Positions 1-7,937 of a DNA stretch of 37,069 nt are shown in pieces. Under the pieces are notes generated by a model. It was not told where the DNA came from. It made no database searches and was given only the letters and a program-made list of their open reading frames with translations. The position numbers and the translations under genes are program-made. The stretch is from an uncultured Hyphomicrobiales bacterium (GTDB lineage Bacteria; Pseudomonadota; Alphaproteobacteria; Rhizobiales; Xanthobacteraceae). The stretch lies in assembly GCA_903929045.1 (NCBI GenBank), contig CAIYTE010000156.1, positions 1 through 37,069 on the forward strand. Reading direction: 5' to 3'. The number at the start of each line of letters is the position of its first letter. Position 1 is the first letter of the stretch.

Positions 1-410
1 CACAGCATGATGCCGTAGTCGAGAGCTTCGGATTTGTGCATGCGCGTTGTGTACAGGCTCTGCCCCCCACGCTCCCACTTGCCGCCCGGTTTTTTTTCCG
101 GCGGATGCTCGGCCGTGAGGAAACGGTCAGTCGCCGCGTCGTAGTCCTTCGGCTTCGGAGCAGATTGCACAATGCGCAAATGACCACCATTCGCGGGCGG
201 CTCGAAGTTGAACGGCAGATTGCCGTCGTCACGCGTTCCGGAAATATCGGCCGGGCAGCGATCAAACACCCAGATGTCGCTCATGCTGGTGCCCTTCTGG
301 TAAGGACTCACGCGCACATTGGGAGCGGCGCTGTCGAACAGGACACAAGAGTGCCCTCGCGCGTCATTGCCGGTCACAACGCGCCGGATGGGTCTGATGT
401 CGTCGTTCAT
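1..410 (-). CDS. Cupin domain-containing protein, 3' part beyond window
   Basis: An open frame reads leftward from an ATG at 410-408 for 136 residues and leaves the window still open, so the C-terminus is missing. The start reads MNDDIRPIRRVVTGND. The visible part includes a W-V-F-D segment near residue 50 and ends in a K-S-E-A-L-D-Y-G-I-M-L stretch. The latter is the usual opening of a small cupin barrel, where an acidic or histidine metal-ligand motif follows. Proteins of this kind sit in aromatic- and carboxylate-catabolism clusters, but their reaction is generally unassigned. It is divergent from the LysR gene at 531, with about 120 bp between them, so it is a likely target of that regulator. 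Family assignment is fairly safe; function is unknown. Confidence 0.75.
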   Translation of the reverse strand, partial: MNDDIRPIRRVVTGNDARGHSCVLFDSAAPNVRVSPYQKGTSMSDIWVFDRCPADISGTRDDGNLPFNFEPPANGGHLRIVQSAPKPKDYDAATDRFLTAEHPPEKKPGGKWERGGQSLYTTRMHKSEALDYGIML

Positions 411-482
411 TGCACGTGTTCCGCTTGCGAGTGGGCGCACGGTAGAGCGGCGGCAACCCTATGCAAGCTCGGAACCATTCGG

Positions 483-494
483 TATGATGTCATA
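483..494. promoter_or_regulatory. Small palindrome between cupin and LysR genes
   Basis: TATGA and TCATA form a 5+2+5 inverted repeat in the AT-rich part of the divergent spacer, 36 bp before the LysR start. LysR-type proteins usually bind and autoregulate in such spacers, so this could be part of the operator. It is short enough to be chance. Confidence 0.25.
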
Positions 495-530
495 ACGTAA
501 TAGAATATATAGCGAGCCGGGTCCGAGCCC

Positions 531-1481
531 ATGAATCTTCAGCAATTGCAGGCATTTTGCGCCGTCGCCAAAGCTGGTTTCAGCGTCTCCGCCGCTGCCA
601 AGTCGCTTGGCATTTCACAACCGGCGGTGAGCAAGCAAATCCGTTTGCTCGAAACGCATCTCGATCTCGAACTGCTGATCCGCCACAACAACCGCATCAT
701 CGGACTGAGTTCGGCTGGACAGGCTGTGTTCGCCGCGGCCCGACGCACGCTTTGGGAAGCCGAGAACCTCCAGCGCGTCAAAGAGGAGTTCACGCAGCAG
801 GGCGGTGGCCGGCTCGTCATCGCTACGACGCATATTTACGCGCGTCACGTTCTGCGTCCCGTGATCAAGGACTTCATGCGCCGCCATCCGGACGTGCGCC
901 TCGTATTGCGGCAAGGCAGTGCTGCGACGATCTCGCAGTGGTTGATTTCCGGCGAGGCCGATATTGGTGTCAGCAGCAACTCCGATGAGGCCCAGGACGA
1001 GATCGCGTTTCTACCTTGCGCCGCGCTCTATCGGAGCGTTTTCGCGCCTGTTAAGCATCCGGTTCTGCGGGAAAAGACGCTGACGCTGAAAACGCTGGTG
1101 AAGTATCCATTTATCATCATGGATGTAAACCTTGAGGGCGGACGTGCCGTGCTTGGCGCGTTCGACAGAGCCGGTTTGAAGCCGAACGTGGTGCTGAGCG
1201 CGCTCGATACCGAGGTTGTGAAATCCTATGTCGAGCTTGGCCTCGGCATCGCGGTGCTGCTGTCGATCGCCTACGAAAGCAGTCACGATCGCGGCCTCGG
1301 CGTGATTGATGTGTCGAAGCTGTTTCCGCCGACAGTCCCGGCCGTTTTGCTGCGTCGCGGCGGTTATCTGCGCGGCTACATGCATGACTTCATCGAAAGG
1401 CTCGCGCCCCAGTGGGATCGCAAATCGATCGACGCCGCAATGAGATCCGGCGGTCCTGCAAGCACTATCGCTGCCGAATAA
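531..1481 (+). CDS. LysR-family transcriptional regulator, CysB-like
   Basis: This is a 316-residue LysR-type regulator of normal family length. The winged helix-turn-helix is at residues 1-60, with the recognition region AAKSLGISQPAVSKQIRLLE near residues 22-41. The effector-binding domain follows from about 90 to 300. The segment around residues 95-140 (THIYARHVLRPVIKDF, then a QGS loop and a GEADIG turn) resembles CysB/Cbl rather than generic LysR proteins. CysB-type members sense small anions or sulfur and carboxylate metabolites. It is divergent from the cupin gene and 96 bp upstream of the dehydrogenase gene, which is the arrangement of a local regulator of the catabolic cluster. The effector cannot be read from sequence. 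Confidence 0.93.
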   Translation: MNLQQLQAFCAVAKAGFSVSAAAKSLGISQPAVSKQIRLLETHLDLELLIRHNNRIIGLSSAGQAVFAAARRTLWEAENLQRVKEEFTQQGGGRLVIATTHIYARHVLRPVIKDFMRRHPDVRLVLRQGSAATISQWLISGEADIGVSSNSDEAQDEIAFLPCAALYRSVFAPVKHPVLREKTLTLKTLVKYPFIIMDVNLEGGRAVLGAFDRAGLKPNVVLSALDTEVVKSYVELGLGIAVLLSIAYESSHDRGLGVIDVSKLFPPTVPAVLLRRGGYLRGYMHDFIERLAPQWDRKSIDAAMRSGGPASTIAAE

Positions 1482-1577
1482 ACCCGCACGGTAGCGAGCG
1501 TACTTTTTTCGTAATTTGACTCCTCACGTTCTGTCGGATTTGTTTCGCCGCTCCAACTTGTGACTTTAGGAGCGCCT

Positions 1578-2567
1578 GTGCGCCTTACGCTCTCGGAAGC
1601 AACCGAACTCGCCGAAACTGCGCTCATGCGGCTCGGACACGACAAATCCGATGCGCACGCGGCAGCTCAACATCTCATCGATGCCGAATTGCGAGGGCTC
1701 GGGTATGCCGGTTTTGGTCGCCTTGTCAGCATCTCGGAGCAAATTAAGAAGCGTGGTTATTCCCAAAACAGGATCCAGATCCTTCGGGAAACACCGGTGT
1801 CTGCGCGCATCGATGGCGGCGATCATCTTGGTCTCGTCGTCGCGCAACGTGCTACTGACATTGCCGTTGAAAAGGCTGTAGCGAGCGGTATCGCCATCGT
1901 TGGTGCCTCCAACACCTGGTACACCGGGATGTTGTCGTATTACGCCGAGCGTGCACTAGAACATGATCTGGTGGTGATGGTTGCGTCGAATGGGACGCCG
2001 CGCGTTGCGCCTTATGGTGGAACGGAACGGCGCTACGGCACGAACCCGATCTGCTTCGGCTTTCCGAGCGCCGACAAGCCGGTTGTGTGGGATATCAGCA
2101 CTTCGGCGCTGAACCATGCCGGAGTCATGCTCGATCACAGGCTTGGCCGTTCGCTCGCGGAAGGGCAGGCCTTTACGACCGATGGAACGCCGACGACGAA
2201 CCCGGCCGAAGCCATGGCTGGCGCGTTTGTCGCGTGGGGCGGCCATCGCGGTAGTGGCCTCGGCATCGTTGTGCAGCTTCTCGGTATACTGGCAGGTTCT
2301 GCGATGTTGCCCGGAGAATTACGGGAGTTCGGTTTTCTTATTCTGGCGGTGCGGCCGGACCTGCTGACGTCGCTCGACGAGTTCAAAGCGAAGGTTGCGG
2401 ACTATTCAAACGTGATCCGCACGACGCGTCCCGTGGAGGGCGGAGACGCCTTGCGCATGCCGTTCGACCGTTCGCGCGCAGAGCGCGAAAAGCGCCTTAC
2501 CCAAGGCTTTATCGATATTCCCGATCTGATCCACGCATCCATTGCTGCCGTTGCCGCGGGGAAGTGA
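1578..2567 (+). CDS. Ldh-family (malate/L-lactate dehydrogenase type) oxidoreductase, divergent active site
   Basis: A protein of 329 residues in the family of malate/L-lactate, ureidoglycolate and piperideine-carboxylate dehydrogenases, which are NAD(P)-linked and not Rossmann enzymes. Family landmarks are present: V-G-A-S-N at 108-112, A-P-Y-G-G, a G-T-N-P-I nucleotide-site loop, D-I-S-T-S, and G-H-R-G-S-G-L near the C-terminus. I chose GTG 1578 because AGGAG lies 5 nt upstream and the paralogue at 3468 aligns from here; an in-frame GTG at 1560 is the alternative. The usual catalytic Ser-His-Gly-x-x-Arg is Y43-A44-G45-F46-G47-R48, and the usual Ser-Asn-His reads S111-N112-T113. Both histidines are therefore missing. 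Substrate is unknown, and a redox role on a hydroxy acid is only inferred. The next gene starts 1 nt after the stop. Confidence 0.88.
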   Translation: MRLTLSEATELAETALMRLGHDKSDAHAAAQHLIDAELRGLGYAGFGRLVSISEQIKKRGYSQNRIQILRETPVSARIDGGDHLGLVVAQRATDIAVEKAVASGIAIVGASNTWYTGMLSYYAERALEHDLVVMVASNGTPRVAPYGGTERRYGTNPICFGFPSADKPVVWDISTSALNHAGVMLDHRLGRSLAEGQAFTTDGTPTTNPAEAMAGAFVAWGGHRGSGLGIVVQLLGILAGSAMLPGELREFGFLILAVRPDLLTSLDEFKAKVADYSNVIRTTRPVEGGDALRMPFDRSRAEREKRLTQGFIDIPDLIHASIAAVAAGK

Positions 2568-2568
2568 G

Positions 2569-3471
2569 ATGATACAGGACGACAACGCGCCTGCGTCGCC
2601 GCCGAGCTGGCTGGCTGAACCAAGCGTTCCGTCGCTGGAGCTTCCACCGGGAAGTTGCGATGCGCATTTCCATATTTTTGGCCCGCGCGCGCGGTTCGCG
2701 TTCGCGCCGGTGCGCGATTACACGCCTTCCGATGCGCCGAAAGAGATGCTTGACGCATTGCACGACCGGATCGGTATTGTACGTGGTGTCGTCGTGCAGC
2801 CGAACTGTTACGGCTACGACAATTCAGTGACCGTGGATGCAGTTGCCGCGGCTGGCGGCGCCTATCGTGGCATCGCGCTGGTGCCGGTCGACGTGAGTGA
2901 TCAGGAATTAAGGCGTCTCCATGGCGCCGGTATTCGGGGCGCGCGATTTCACTTCATGAAGGGCCGGGCAGGCGCGTCTCCCCACGAGGTGATCGCGTTT
3001 GGCAAGCGGCTCGCCGACATCGGTTGGCATCTTCAGATTCAGATGGACGCCAGCCGTATTGCCGAATTGACGCCGGTCATCAAACGCTCGGTATGCCCGG
3101 TCATGATCGACCATATGGGCCGCGTTGATGCCGCACTCGGGATTGAACAGGCGCCATTCACTGCGTTGCTCGCGCTCATGCAAGATGAAAAGGTCTGGAC
3201 GAAAGTGAGCGGAATTGACCGCATTACAAGAATGGGACCGCCTTATGCCGAGGCGGTACCCCTTGCGAGCAAGCTGGTGGAGGAGTTCGGAAACCGTGTC
3301 GTTTGGGGTACCGATTGGCCGCACACCAATCACGGTGGTCCCATCCCTGACGATGGCATACTGGTCGACTGTCTCGCGGAGATCGCGCCATCGCTGGCGC
3401 AACGTCAGGCCCTGCTGGTCGATAATCCGCATCGCTTCTATCGGTTCGAAGTGGCAAGGCGGCCAGTTTGA
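2569..3471 (+). CDS. Amidohydrolase family 2 protein (LigI-like lactonase)
   Basis: A 300-residue amidohydrolase-2 (PF04909) TIM barrel. The motif D-A-H-F-H at 31-35 opens strand 1, M-I-D-H-M-G-R at 179-185 gives H182, and W-G-T-D-W-P-H gives D249. Arginines at 123, 126 and 218 fall close to the carboxylate-binding arginines of 2-pyrone-4,6-dicarboxylate lactonase (LigI), a metal-independent member that opens a lactone to a tricarboxylic acid. The start ATG 2569 follows the previous stop by one base, so translational coupling is likely. The gene sits between two paralogous dehydrogenases and upstream of a tricarboxylate transporter, which fits hydrolysis of a lactone or keto acid intermediate. 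The family is secure; the exact substrate is inference. Confidence 0.9.
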   Translation: MIQDDNAPASPPSWLAEPSVPSLELPPGSCDAHFHIFGPRARFAFAPVRDYTPSDAPKEMLDALHDRIGIVRGVVVQPNCYGYDNSVTVDAVAAAGGAYRGIALVPVDVSDQELRRLHGAGIRGARFHFMKGRAGASPHEVIAFGKRLADIGWHLQIQMDASRIAELTPVIKRSVCPVMIDHMGRVDAALGIEQAPFTALLALMQDEKVWTKVSGIDRITRMGPPYAEAVPLASKLVEEFGNRVVWGTDWPHTNHGGPIPDDGILVDCLAEIAPSLAQRQALLVDNPHRFYRFEVARRPV

Positions 3472-4463
3472 ACGTGCGCCTGTCAATTGCCGCGGCTGAA
3501 ACGCTAGCCACTGCTGCACTGGGGGAACTCGGCTTTGACGCCAACGATGCCGCCATTGTGATGCGCCATTTGATCGACGCCGAATTGCGGGCGCTCGGCT
3601 ATGCCGGCTTTGGCCGCTTGGTCAGCATTGCCGAGCAGATCAAAAAACGCGGACTCTCGCAGCAAGCAATCAAAACTCTGAAGGAGACACCGGTCTCGGC
3701 GCGTCTCGATGGCTGCGATCAGCTCGGGCTCATCGTCGCCCAGCATGCGACCGAGATCGCTATTGTCAAAGCGGTGACGAGCGGCATAGCAATCGTGGGC
3801 GCCAGCAATACCTGGTACACAGGCATGCTCTCTTATTACGCCGAGCAGCTGGCCTTGCGTAACCTGGTGACGATGGTTGCGTCGAACGCAACGGCGCGCG
3901 TTGCGCCTTATGGCGGCAATGAACGCCGGATGGGCGCCAACCCGATTTGTTTCGGATTTCCCAGTGCTGACGAACCAGTGGTCTGGGATATCGGCACATC
4001 TGCCGTTGGCCATGCGCAAGTGATGCTAGCCCGACGCTTGGATCAGCCGCTCGGGGAGGGCGTCGCCTTCGATATCGACGGGAGACTGACGACGGATCCA
4101 GGTGCCGCGCTTGCTGGTGCGTTCGCGGCATGGGGCGGACATCGCGGCAGTGGCCTTGGCATCGTAGTGCAGTTTTTGGGAATGCTAGCCGGTTCGCCGA
4201 TCCTACCGGGCGAATTGCGCGATTTCGGATTTCTGATCGTTGCGGTGCAGCCCGGGTTGTTGACGCCGTTGGACGAATTCAAAAAAGCGGTTGCTGACTA
4301 TTCCGGCGTCGTCCGCAGCACGCGGCCCATCGAGCAGGACAAATCGCTGCGTATGCCCTTCGACCGCTCGCGCGCCGAACGGACCGCCCGGATCGCATCG
4401 GGCTTTATCGAGGTCCCGGACGCGATCCATTCCGCAATCGTGCATATTGCGACCGGTCGCTAG
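3468..4463 (+). CDS. Second Ldh-family oxidoreductase, paralogue of 1578-2567
   Basis: A 331-residue protein clearly paralogous to the first dehydrogenase, with long shared stretches such as A-E-L-R-x-L-G-Y-A-G-F-G-R-L-V-S-I and G-G-H-R-G-S-G-L-G-I-V-V-Q. It carries the same substitutions: Y-A-G-F-G-R in place of S-H-G-x-x-R, and S-N-T in place of S-N-H. TTG 3468 overlaps the amidohydrolase stop in TTGA and has AAGGCGG 5 nt upstream. GTG 3474 would match the paralogue's start better and is the alternative. A duplicated enzyme around a hydrolase suggests successive oxidations, two stereoisomers, or a hetero-oligomer. Nothing in the sequence decides between these. Confidence 0.88.
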   Translation: MNVRLSIAAAETLATAALGELGFDANDAAIVMRHLIDAELRALGYAGFGRLVSIAEQIKKRGLSQQAIKTLKETPVSARLDGCDQLGLIVAQHATEIAIVKAVTSGIAIVGASNTWYTGMLSYYAEQLALRNLVTMVASNATARVAPYGGNERRMGANPICFGFPSADEPVVWDIGTSAVGHAQVMLARRLDQPLGEGVAFDIDGRLTTDPGAALAGAFAAWGGHRGSGLGIVVQFLGMLAGSPILPGELRDFGFLIVAVQPGLLTPLDEFKKAVADYSGVVRSTRPIEQDKSLRMPFDRSRAERTARIASGFIEVPDAIHSAIVHIATGR

Positions 4464-4562
4464 CTACGACGTTGCCAAGTTTAGAGGCTGAAGCATGCAG
4501 TAAAGCGCGTGCTTTCGTGGCCGCTTTATCCTGAAAAATTGGACATTGCTGCTGCGGCGCGA

Positions 4563-4585
4563 GCGTATTCCATCGCGGAATACGC
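4563..4585. promoter_or_regulatory. Perfect 9-5-9 inverted repeat, candidate operator before MFS operon
   Basis: GCGTATTCC and GGAATACGC form perfect 9-bp arms around the 5-base spacer ATCGC, 137 bp before the MFS start. The core TTCC-N5-GGAA resembles operators of IclR-type regulators of catabolic genes. No IclR gene is in the window. It lies in the only spacer over 200 bp inside the cluster, so it probably controls the second half (4723 onward). A transcript hairpin is the alternative, but no T-run follows. Confidence 0.5.
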
Positions 4586-4722
4586 GCATGACCCCAAGTT
4601 TTGTTTACATGCTGGCCGAAAGCGAACCATACTGACCCATAAGCCAACGGAATGATTGGCGAACAAACTTCGGCAACCGCCGCGGGATCGCGGTGTGTGC
4701 CGGGTGGGGGAGGCACGTACTT

Positions 4723-6036
4723 ATGAGTGCACCAGGTTTGACCGCTGACTCACTTCGAACATCCGCCGGCGTTGACGCCGTCCGCGCGAGTGCGCTCCGC
4801 AAAACCATCTTTCGCATGGTGCCAATTCTGGCCTTTGCGCATTTCGTCAACTATCTCGACCGCGTGAACGTCGGCTACGCCGCGCTGACGATGAATCACG
4901 ACATCGGTCTGACGGCGACCCAGTTCGGTTTTGGCGCCGGTATTTTCTTTCTCGGCTATTGCGCGGCCGAGGTTCCGAGCAGCCTCGCGCTGTATAAGTT
5001 CGGCCCGCGCATCTGGCTTACGCGCATTATGCTGTCCTGGGGCTTGGCCTCCGCCGCCACAGCATTCGCGGTTGGTCCCAACAGCTATACCATCATCCGC
5101 GTCATCGTTGGCATCGCGGAAGCGGGATCGTTCCCCGGTACCATCTACCTGCTGTCGATGTTCATTCCAGTCCAGTACCGGACCAAAATATTGGCGTGGC
5201 TGTTTCTGGCCGTGCCGATCTCGTCGATTATCGGCGCTCCGATGTCGACCTGGATCCTACAGATGGACGGCATCTGGGGGCTGCACGGCTGGCAATGGAT
5301 GTTCATTATTGAGGGCCTGCCGGCCTGCCTCTGCGGCATCCTGACGTTCACGATGTTGTCCGACACGCCGGAAACAGCAAAGTGGCTCACGCCCGAGGAG
5401 CGTCAGGCGCTCAGTGCGGAGTTAAAAGGCGAAAAACGCGAGCGTGAGAAAACCGCGTTCTGGTCGATCCTGACTGATTTACGCGTTCTGCTGTTGTCGG
5501 CGATGGCGTTTTTCTGGACGGTCGCCATTCAAGGCATCAACATCTGGATGCCGTTGATCCTCAAGGGCTACGGCGGCCTCAGCAAACTCGAGATCGGTTT
5601 CCTGACCGCCGTACCGAACCTAATCGGCTGCGTCGTGATGATCCCGTGGGCGAACCACGTCGACAAAAAGCGCAGCTACATCAATAATTTCGCACTGGGC
5701 ATACTTCTCGCCGCGGTTGGCTGCGCCTTTTCGGTAATCTTCCACTCGCTTGCTGTTGCAATGATCGGCCTGACGCTCGCCATCATCGGCATTACCGTGA
5801 CGCGGCCGATGATCTACGCAATCCCGGCGCGCTTCCTGACGGGCGCGGCGGCAGCCGGTGGTCTCGGTGTCATCAATGGCATCGGCAATCTCGGCGGCTT
5901 TACCGGCACCTACATTCTCGGCTGGACCAAGGATCTCACTGGCCAATTCGCCACCGGCATGTACGCTTTGGCCTTTTCACTAATCATCTGCGTCGGCTTC
6001 ACGCTGGCGCTTAAACTCGCTATCAAACAGGAATAA
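4723..6036 (+). CDS. MFS transporter, anion:cation symporter type
   Basis: A 437-residue major facilitator with about twelve hydrophobic segments. The D-R-V-N-V-G-Y-A-A segment after helix 1 is typical of the anion:cation symporter (phthalate/tartrate/glucarate permease) branch. Long loops rich in charged residues near residues 210-240 mark the central cytoplasmic loop. ATG 4723 is preferred because a GGGGGAGG tract ends 10 nt upstream. The gene is followed after 5 nt by the lyase gene at 6042. This family imports organic acids by proton symport. Having it beside a separate TctABC system implies two uptake routes, possibly for different intermediates. Confidence 0.9.
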   Translation: MSAPGLTADSLRTSAGVDAVRASALRKTIFRMVPILAFAHFVNYLDRVNVGYAALTMNHDIGLTATQFGFGAGIFFLGYCAAEVPSSLALYKFGPRIWLTRIMLSWGLASAATAFAVGPNSYTIIRVIVGIAEAGSFPGTIYLLSMFIPVQYRTKILAWLFLAVPISSIIGAPMSTWILQMDGIWGLHGWQWMFIIEGLPACLCGILTFTMLSDTPETAKWLTPEERQALSAELKGEKREREKTAFWSILTDLRVLLLSAMAFFWTVAIQGINIWMPLILKGYGGLSKLEIGFLTAVPNLIGCVVMIPWANHVDKKRSYINNFALGILLAAVGCAFSVIFHSLAVAMIGLTLAIIGITVTRPMIYAIPARFLTGAAAAGGLGVINGIGNLGGFTGTYILGWTKDLTGQFATGMYALAFSLIICVGFTLALKLAIKQE

Positions 6037-6041
6037 TCGGC

Positions 6042-6989
6042 ATGAGCCCTGGCGCACGTCTTCGCGAACTGATTGCCAACCGGAAGTATCTGGCGACGCC
6101 CGGGCTGACGACCCCGCTTCATGCGATGATCGTGGAGCGGGCCGGCTTCGACACCATCTACACCGGCGGCTACGACGTCTCGCTCACTTTGTTTGGACTT
6201 CCGGACGTTGGTCTGATCACCGCCACCGAAATGTGCGCGAACGTCCGCAACATCGCCCGGTCGGTCAAGATTCCAATCATTGCGGATATAGATACCGGTT
6301 ATGGCAATGCGCTGAACGTGATCCGAACGGTTCAAGACTATGAAGATGCTGGCGTTGCCTGCGTCCATATCGAAGACCAGGTACACCCCAAGAAATGCGG
6401 CCATGTCGCCGGAAAAGAGCTGGTTTCGCGCGATGAAGCCGTCGGCAAGCTCAAAGCCGCGATCGACATCAAGAAGAACAAGGATTTCATGATCATGGCC
6501 CGCACCGACGCCATTGCGGCGACGGGCGGCGGTATCGACGAAGCGATTGCGCGCGGCAAAGCCTATGCGCGGGCGGGCTGCGACATGGTCTGGGCCGAAT
6601 TTCCTTCGGCCAGCATGGAACTGCCGAAAAAGTTTTCCGAAGCGATGCGCAAGTCGTTTCCGGATTTGCCGCTCTATTTCAACTACTCCGCCAACCTGAA
6701 CTGGGCTGCGTATCCGTCGAGCTTCGATGACCTGGCGGCGCTCGGCTATCGCGTTATTCACGTATCGCTGTGCGGCATGCGCACGACGATGCAGTCAATG
6801 TGGGACTATGCCGTCGATCTCAAGGAGCGTGGCTCCCAGGCCGAGATCGACTTCCAGAAACAACTCTCGAAGCATCCAATGGGCAAGTTCCACGAGATTG
6901 CGCGTTTCCCGGAATTCAAAGCGCTGGAAGAGAAATACCTTCCGGACGAGCAATTCCAGAACAAATACGACGGCGCCGTAGGCCTCTGA
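6042..6989 (+). CDS. Isocitrate lyase/PEP mutase family enzyme with intact lyase cysteine
   Basis: A 315-residue member of the isocitrate lyase/phosphoenolpyruvate mutase superfamily, cytosolic and Mg-dependent. Visible landmarks are T-G-G-Y at 41-44, the metal-site D82-I-D84-T-G-Y-G, E111-D112, and K117-K118-C119-G120-H121. The K-[KR]-C-G-H loop with its cysteine is the signature of members that split C-C bonds, such as isocitrate, 2-methylisocitrate and dimethylmalate lyases. Length is close to methylisocitrate lyase, but no prpC or prpD lies nearby. I therefore call it a lyase of unknown substrate. Context between a permease and a TctABC transporter suggests cleavage of an imported or derived hydroxy-polycarboxylate. 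Confidence 0.9.
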   Translation: MSPGARLRELIANRKYLATPGLTTPLHAMIVERAGFDTIYTGGYDVSLTLFGLPDVGLITATEMCANVRNIARSVKIPIIADIDTGYGNALNVIRTVQDYEDAGVACVHIEDQVHPKKCGHVAGKELVSRDEAVGKLKAAIDIKKNKDFMIMARTDAIAATGGGIDEAIARGKAYARAGCDMVWAEFPSASMELPKKFSEAMRKSFPDLPLYFNYSANLNWAAYPSSFDDLAALGYRVIHVSLCGMRTTMQSMWDYAVDLKERGSQAEIDFQKQLSKHPMGKFHEIARFPEFKALEEKYLPDEQFQNKYDGAVGL

Positions 6990-7028
6990 GCCGGCCGCCG
7001 TTTCTCCCTTCACGATTGGAAGACACTG

Positions 7029-7904
7029 ATGAAGAAATCGCCTGGACGTAAACTGCGTGACCTGATGGCGCGGCCGAAATTCATTCCCGCGCTCGGTATC
7101 TGGGATCCTTATACAGCGCGTCTCGCCGAAAGCATGGGTATCGAATGCGTACATCTCGGCGGCTATCAGCTCGGTGCACGTTTCGTCACGCCGGAGCCGT
7201 TGCTGTCGCTTACCGAAGTGGCGACGACGGCGCATTACATTACGTCCGCCATCAATATTCCGCTGGTTGTTGACGTCGGCGCGGGCTTCGGTGAGCCGTT
7301 GCACGTCATGCGTTGCGTACGCGAAATCGAGAAGGCCGGCGCTGCGGCAATCCAGATGGAAGATCAGATCTATCCGAAGCGTGCGCATTATCACAAAGGC
7401 GTCGAGCATGTGATTCCGCGCGAGGAAATGGTCGCCAAGATCAAGGCGGCCCGCGCGGCCCGCGTCGACGAGGATTTCGTCATCGTTGGACGTACCGACT
7501 CCATGCGTACCGATGGTTATGCGGAAGGCGTTGCGCGCGCTAAGCTCTATCTGGATGCCGGCGCTGACATGGTCATGATCTTCCCCAACACGCTGGAAGA
7601 AGCCAAACAGGCGCCCAGGGATATCAAGGGGTTGCTCGCCTACACCAATAGCGAGGGTAACCGTCTGCCGCGCCCGACCTTCACCACGCAGCAGTATCAG
7701 GACATGGGTTACAAGCTCGCCAGCTATCCGACTGCGCTATTGTGCCCGGCCACGCAGGAAATGAAGCGCATCATTCATAACGTCGTCACGAATGGCGAGA
7801 GCGGCCTGCCGCGCGAGAAAATGGTGGTGTGGCGCAAGGAGGTCGAAGACCTGATCGGGCTCGAAGAGGCCTACAAGATCGAGGCGGAGACGGTCGAGCA
7901 CTAG
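7029..7904 (+). CDS. Isocitrate lyase/PEP mutase family protein lacking the catalytic Cys
   Basis: A 291-residue paralogue that aligns with the 6042 protein without gaps through residue 118. At the active site the sequence is K117-R118-A119-H120-Y121, so the catalytic cysteine is alanine. The metal-site Asp-x-Asp reads D82-V-G84, so the second aspartate is lost. E111-D112 remains. Such proteins cannot use the usual lyase mechanism. Superfamily members without the cysteine include oxaloacetate decarboxylases and hydrolases, but the altered Asp makes even that uncertain. GGAAGA lies 5 nt before ATG 7029. A partner subunit for the 6042 enzyme is another possibility. Confidence 0.87.
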   Translation: MKKSPGRKLRDLMARPKFIPALGIWDPYTARLAESMGIECVHLGGYQLGARFVTPEPLLSLTEVATTAHYITSAINIPLVVDVGAGFGEPLHVMRCVREIEKAGAAAIQMEDQIYPKRAHYHKGVEHVIPREEMVAKIKAARAARVDEDFVIVGRTDSMRTDGYAEGVARAKLYLDAGADMVMIFPNTLEEAKQAPRDIKGLLAYTNSEGNRLPRPTFTTQQYQDMGYKLASYPTALLCPATQEMKRIIHNVVTNGESGLPREKMVVWRKEVEDLIGLEEAYKIEAETVEH

Positions 7905-7937
7905 GCGCGGGGCGGCGTACTATCGGCGGAGCGAATC

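Noticed and set aside
36-500. Plus-strand 154-codon frame at the left edge
   Set aside because: Antisense to the cupin frame, which has a sensible start and family features.
4501-4528. Terminator after the second dehydrogenase gene
   Set aside because: TAAAGCG and CGCTTTA pair only over 7 bp with a 14-base loop and no T-run follows.
6042-6989. prpB (2-methylisocitrate lyase)
   Set aside because: The KKCGH loop is compatible, but no prpC/prpD partner is present and the neighbours point to another pathway, so no symbol was given.
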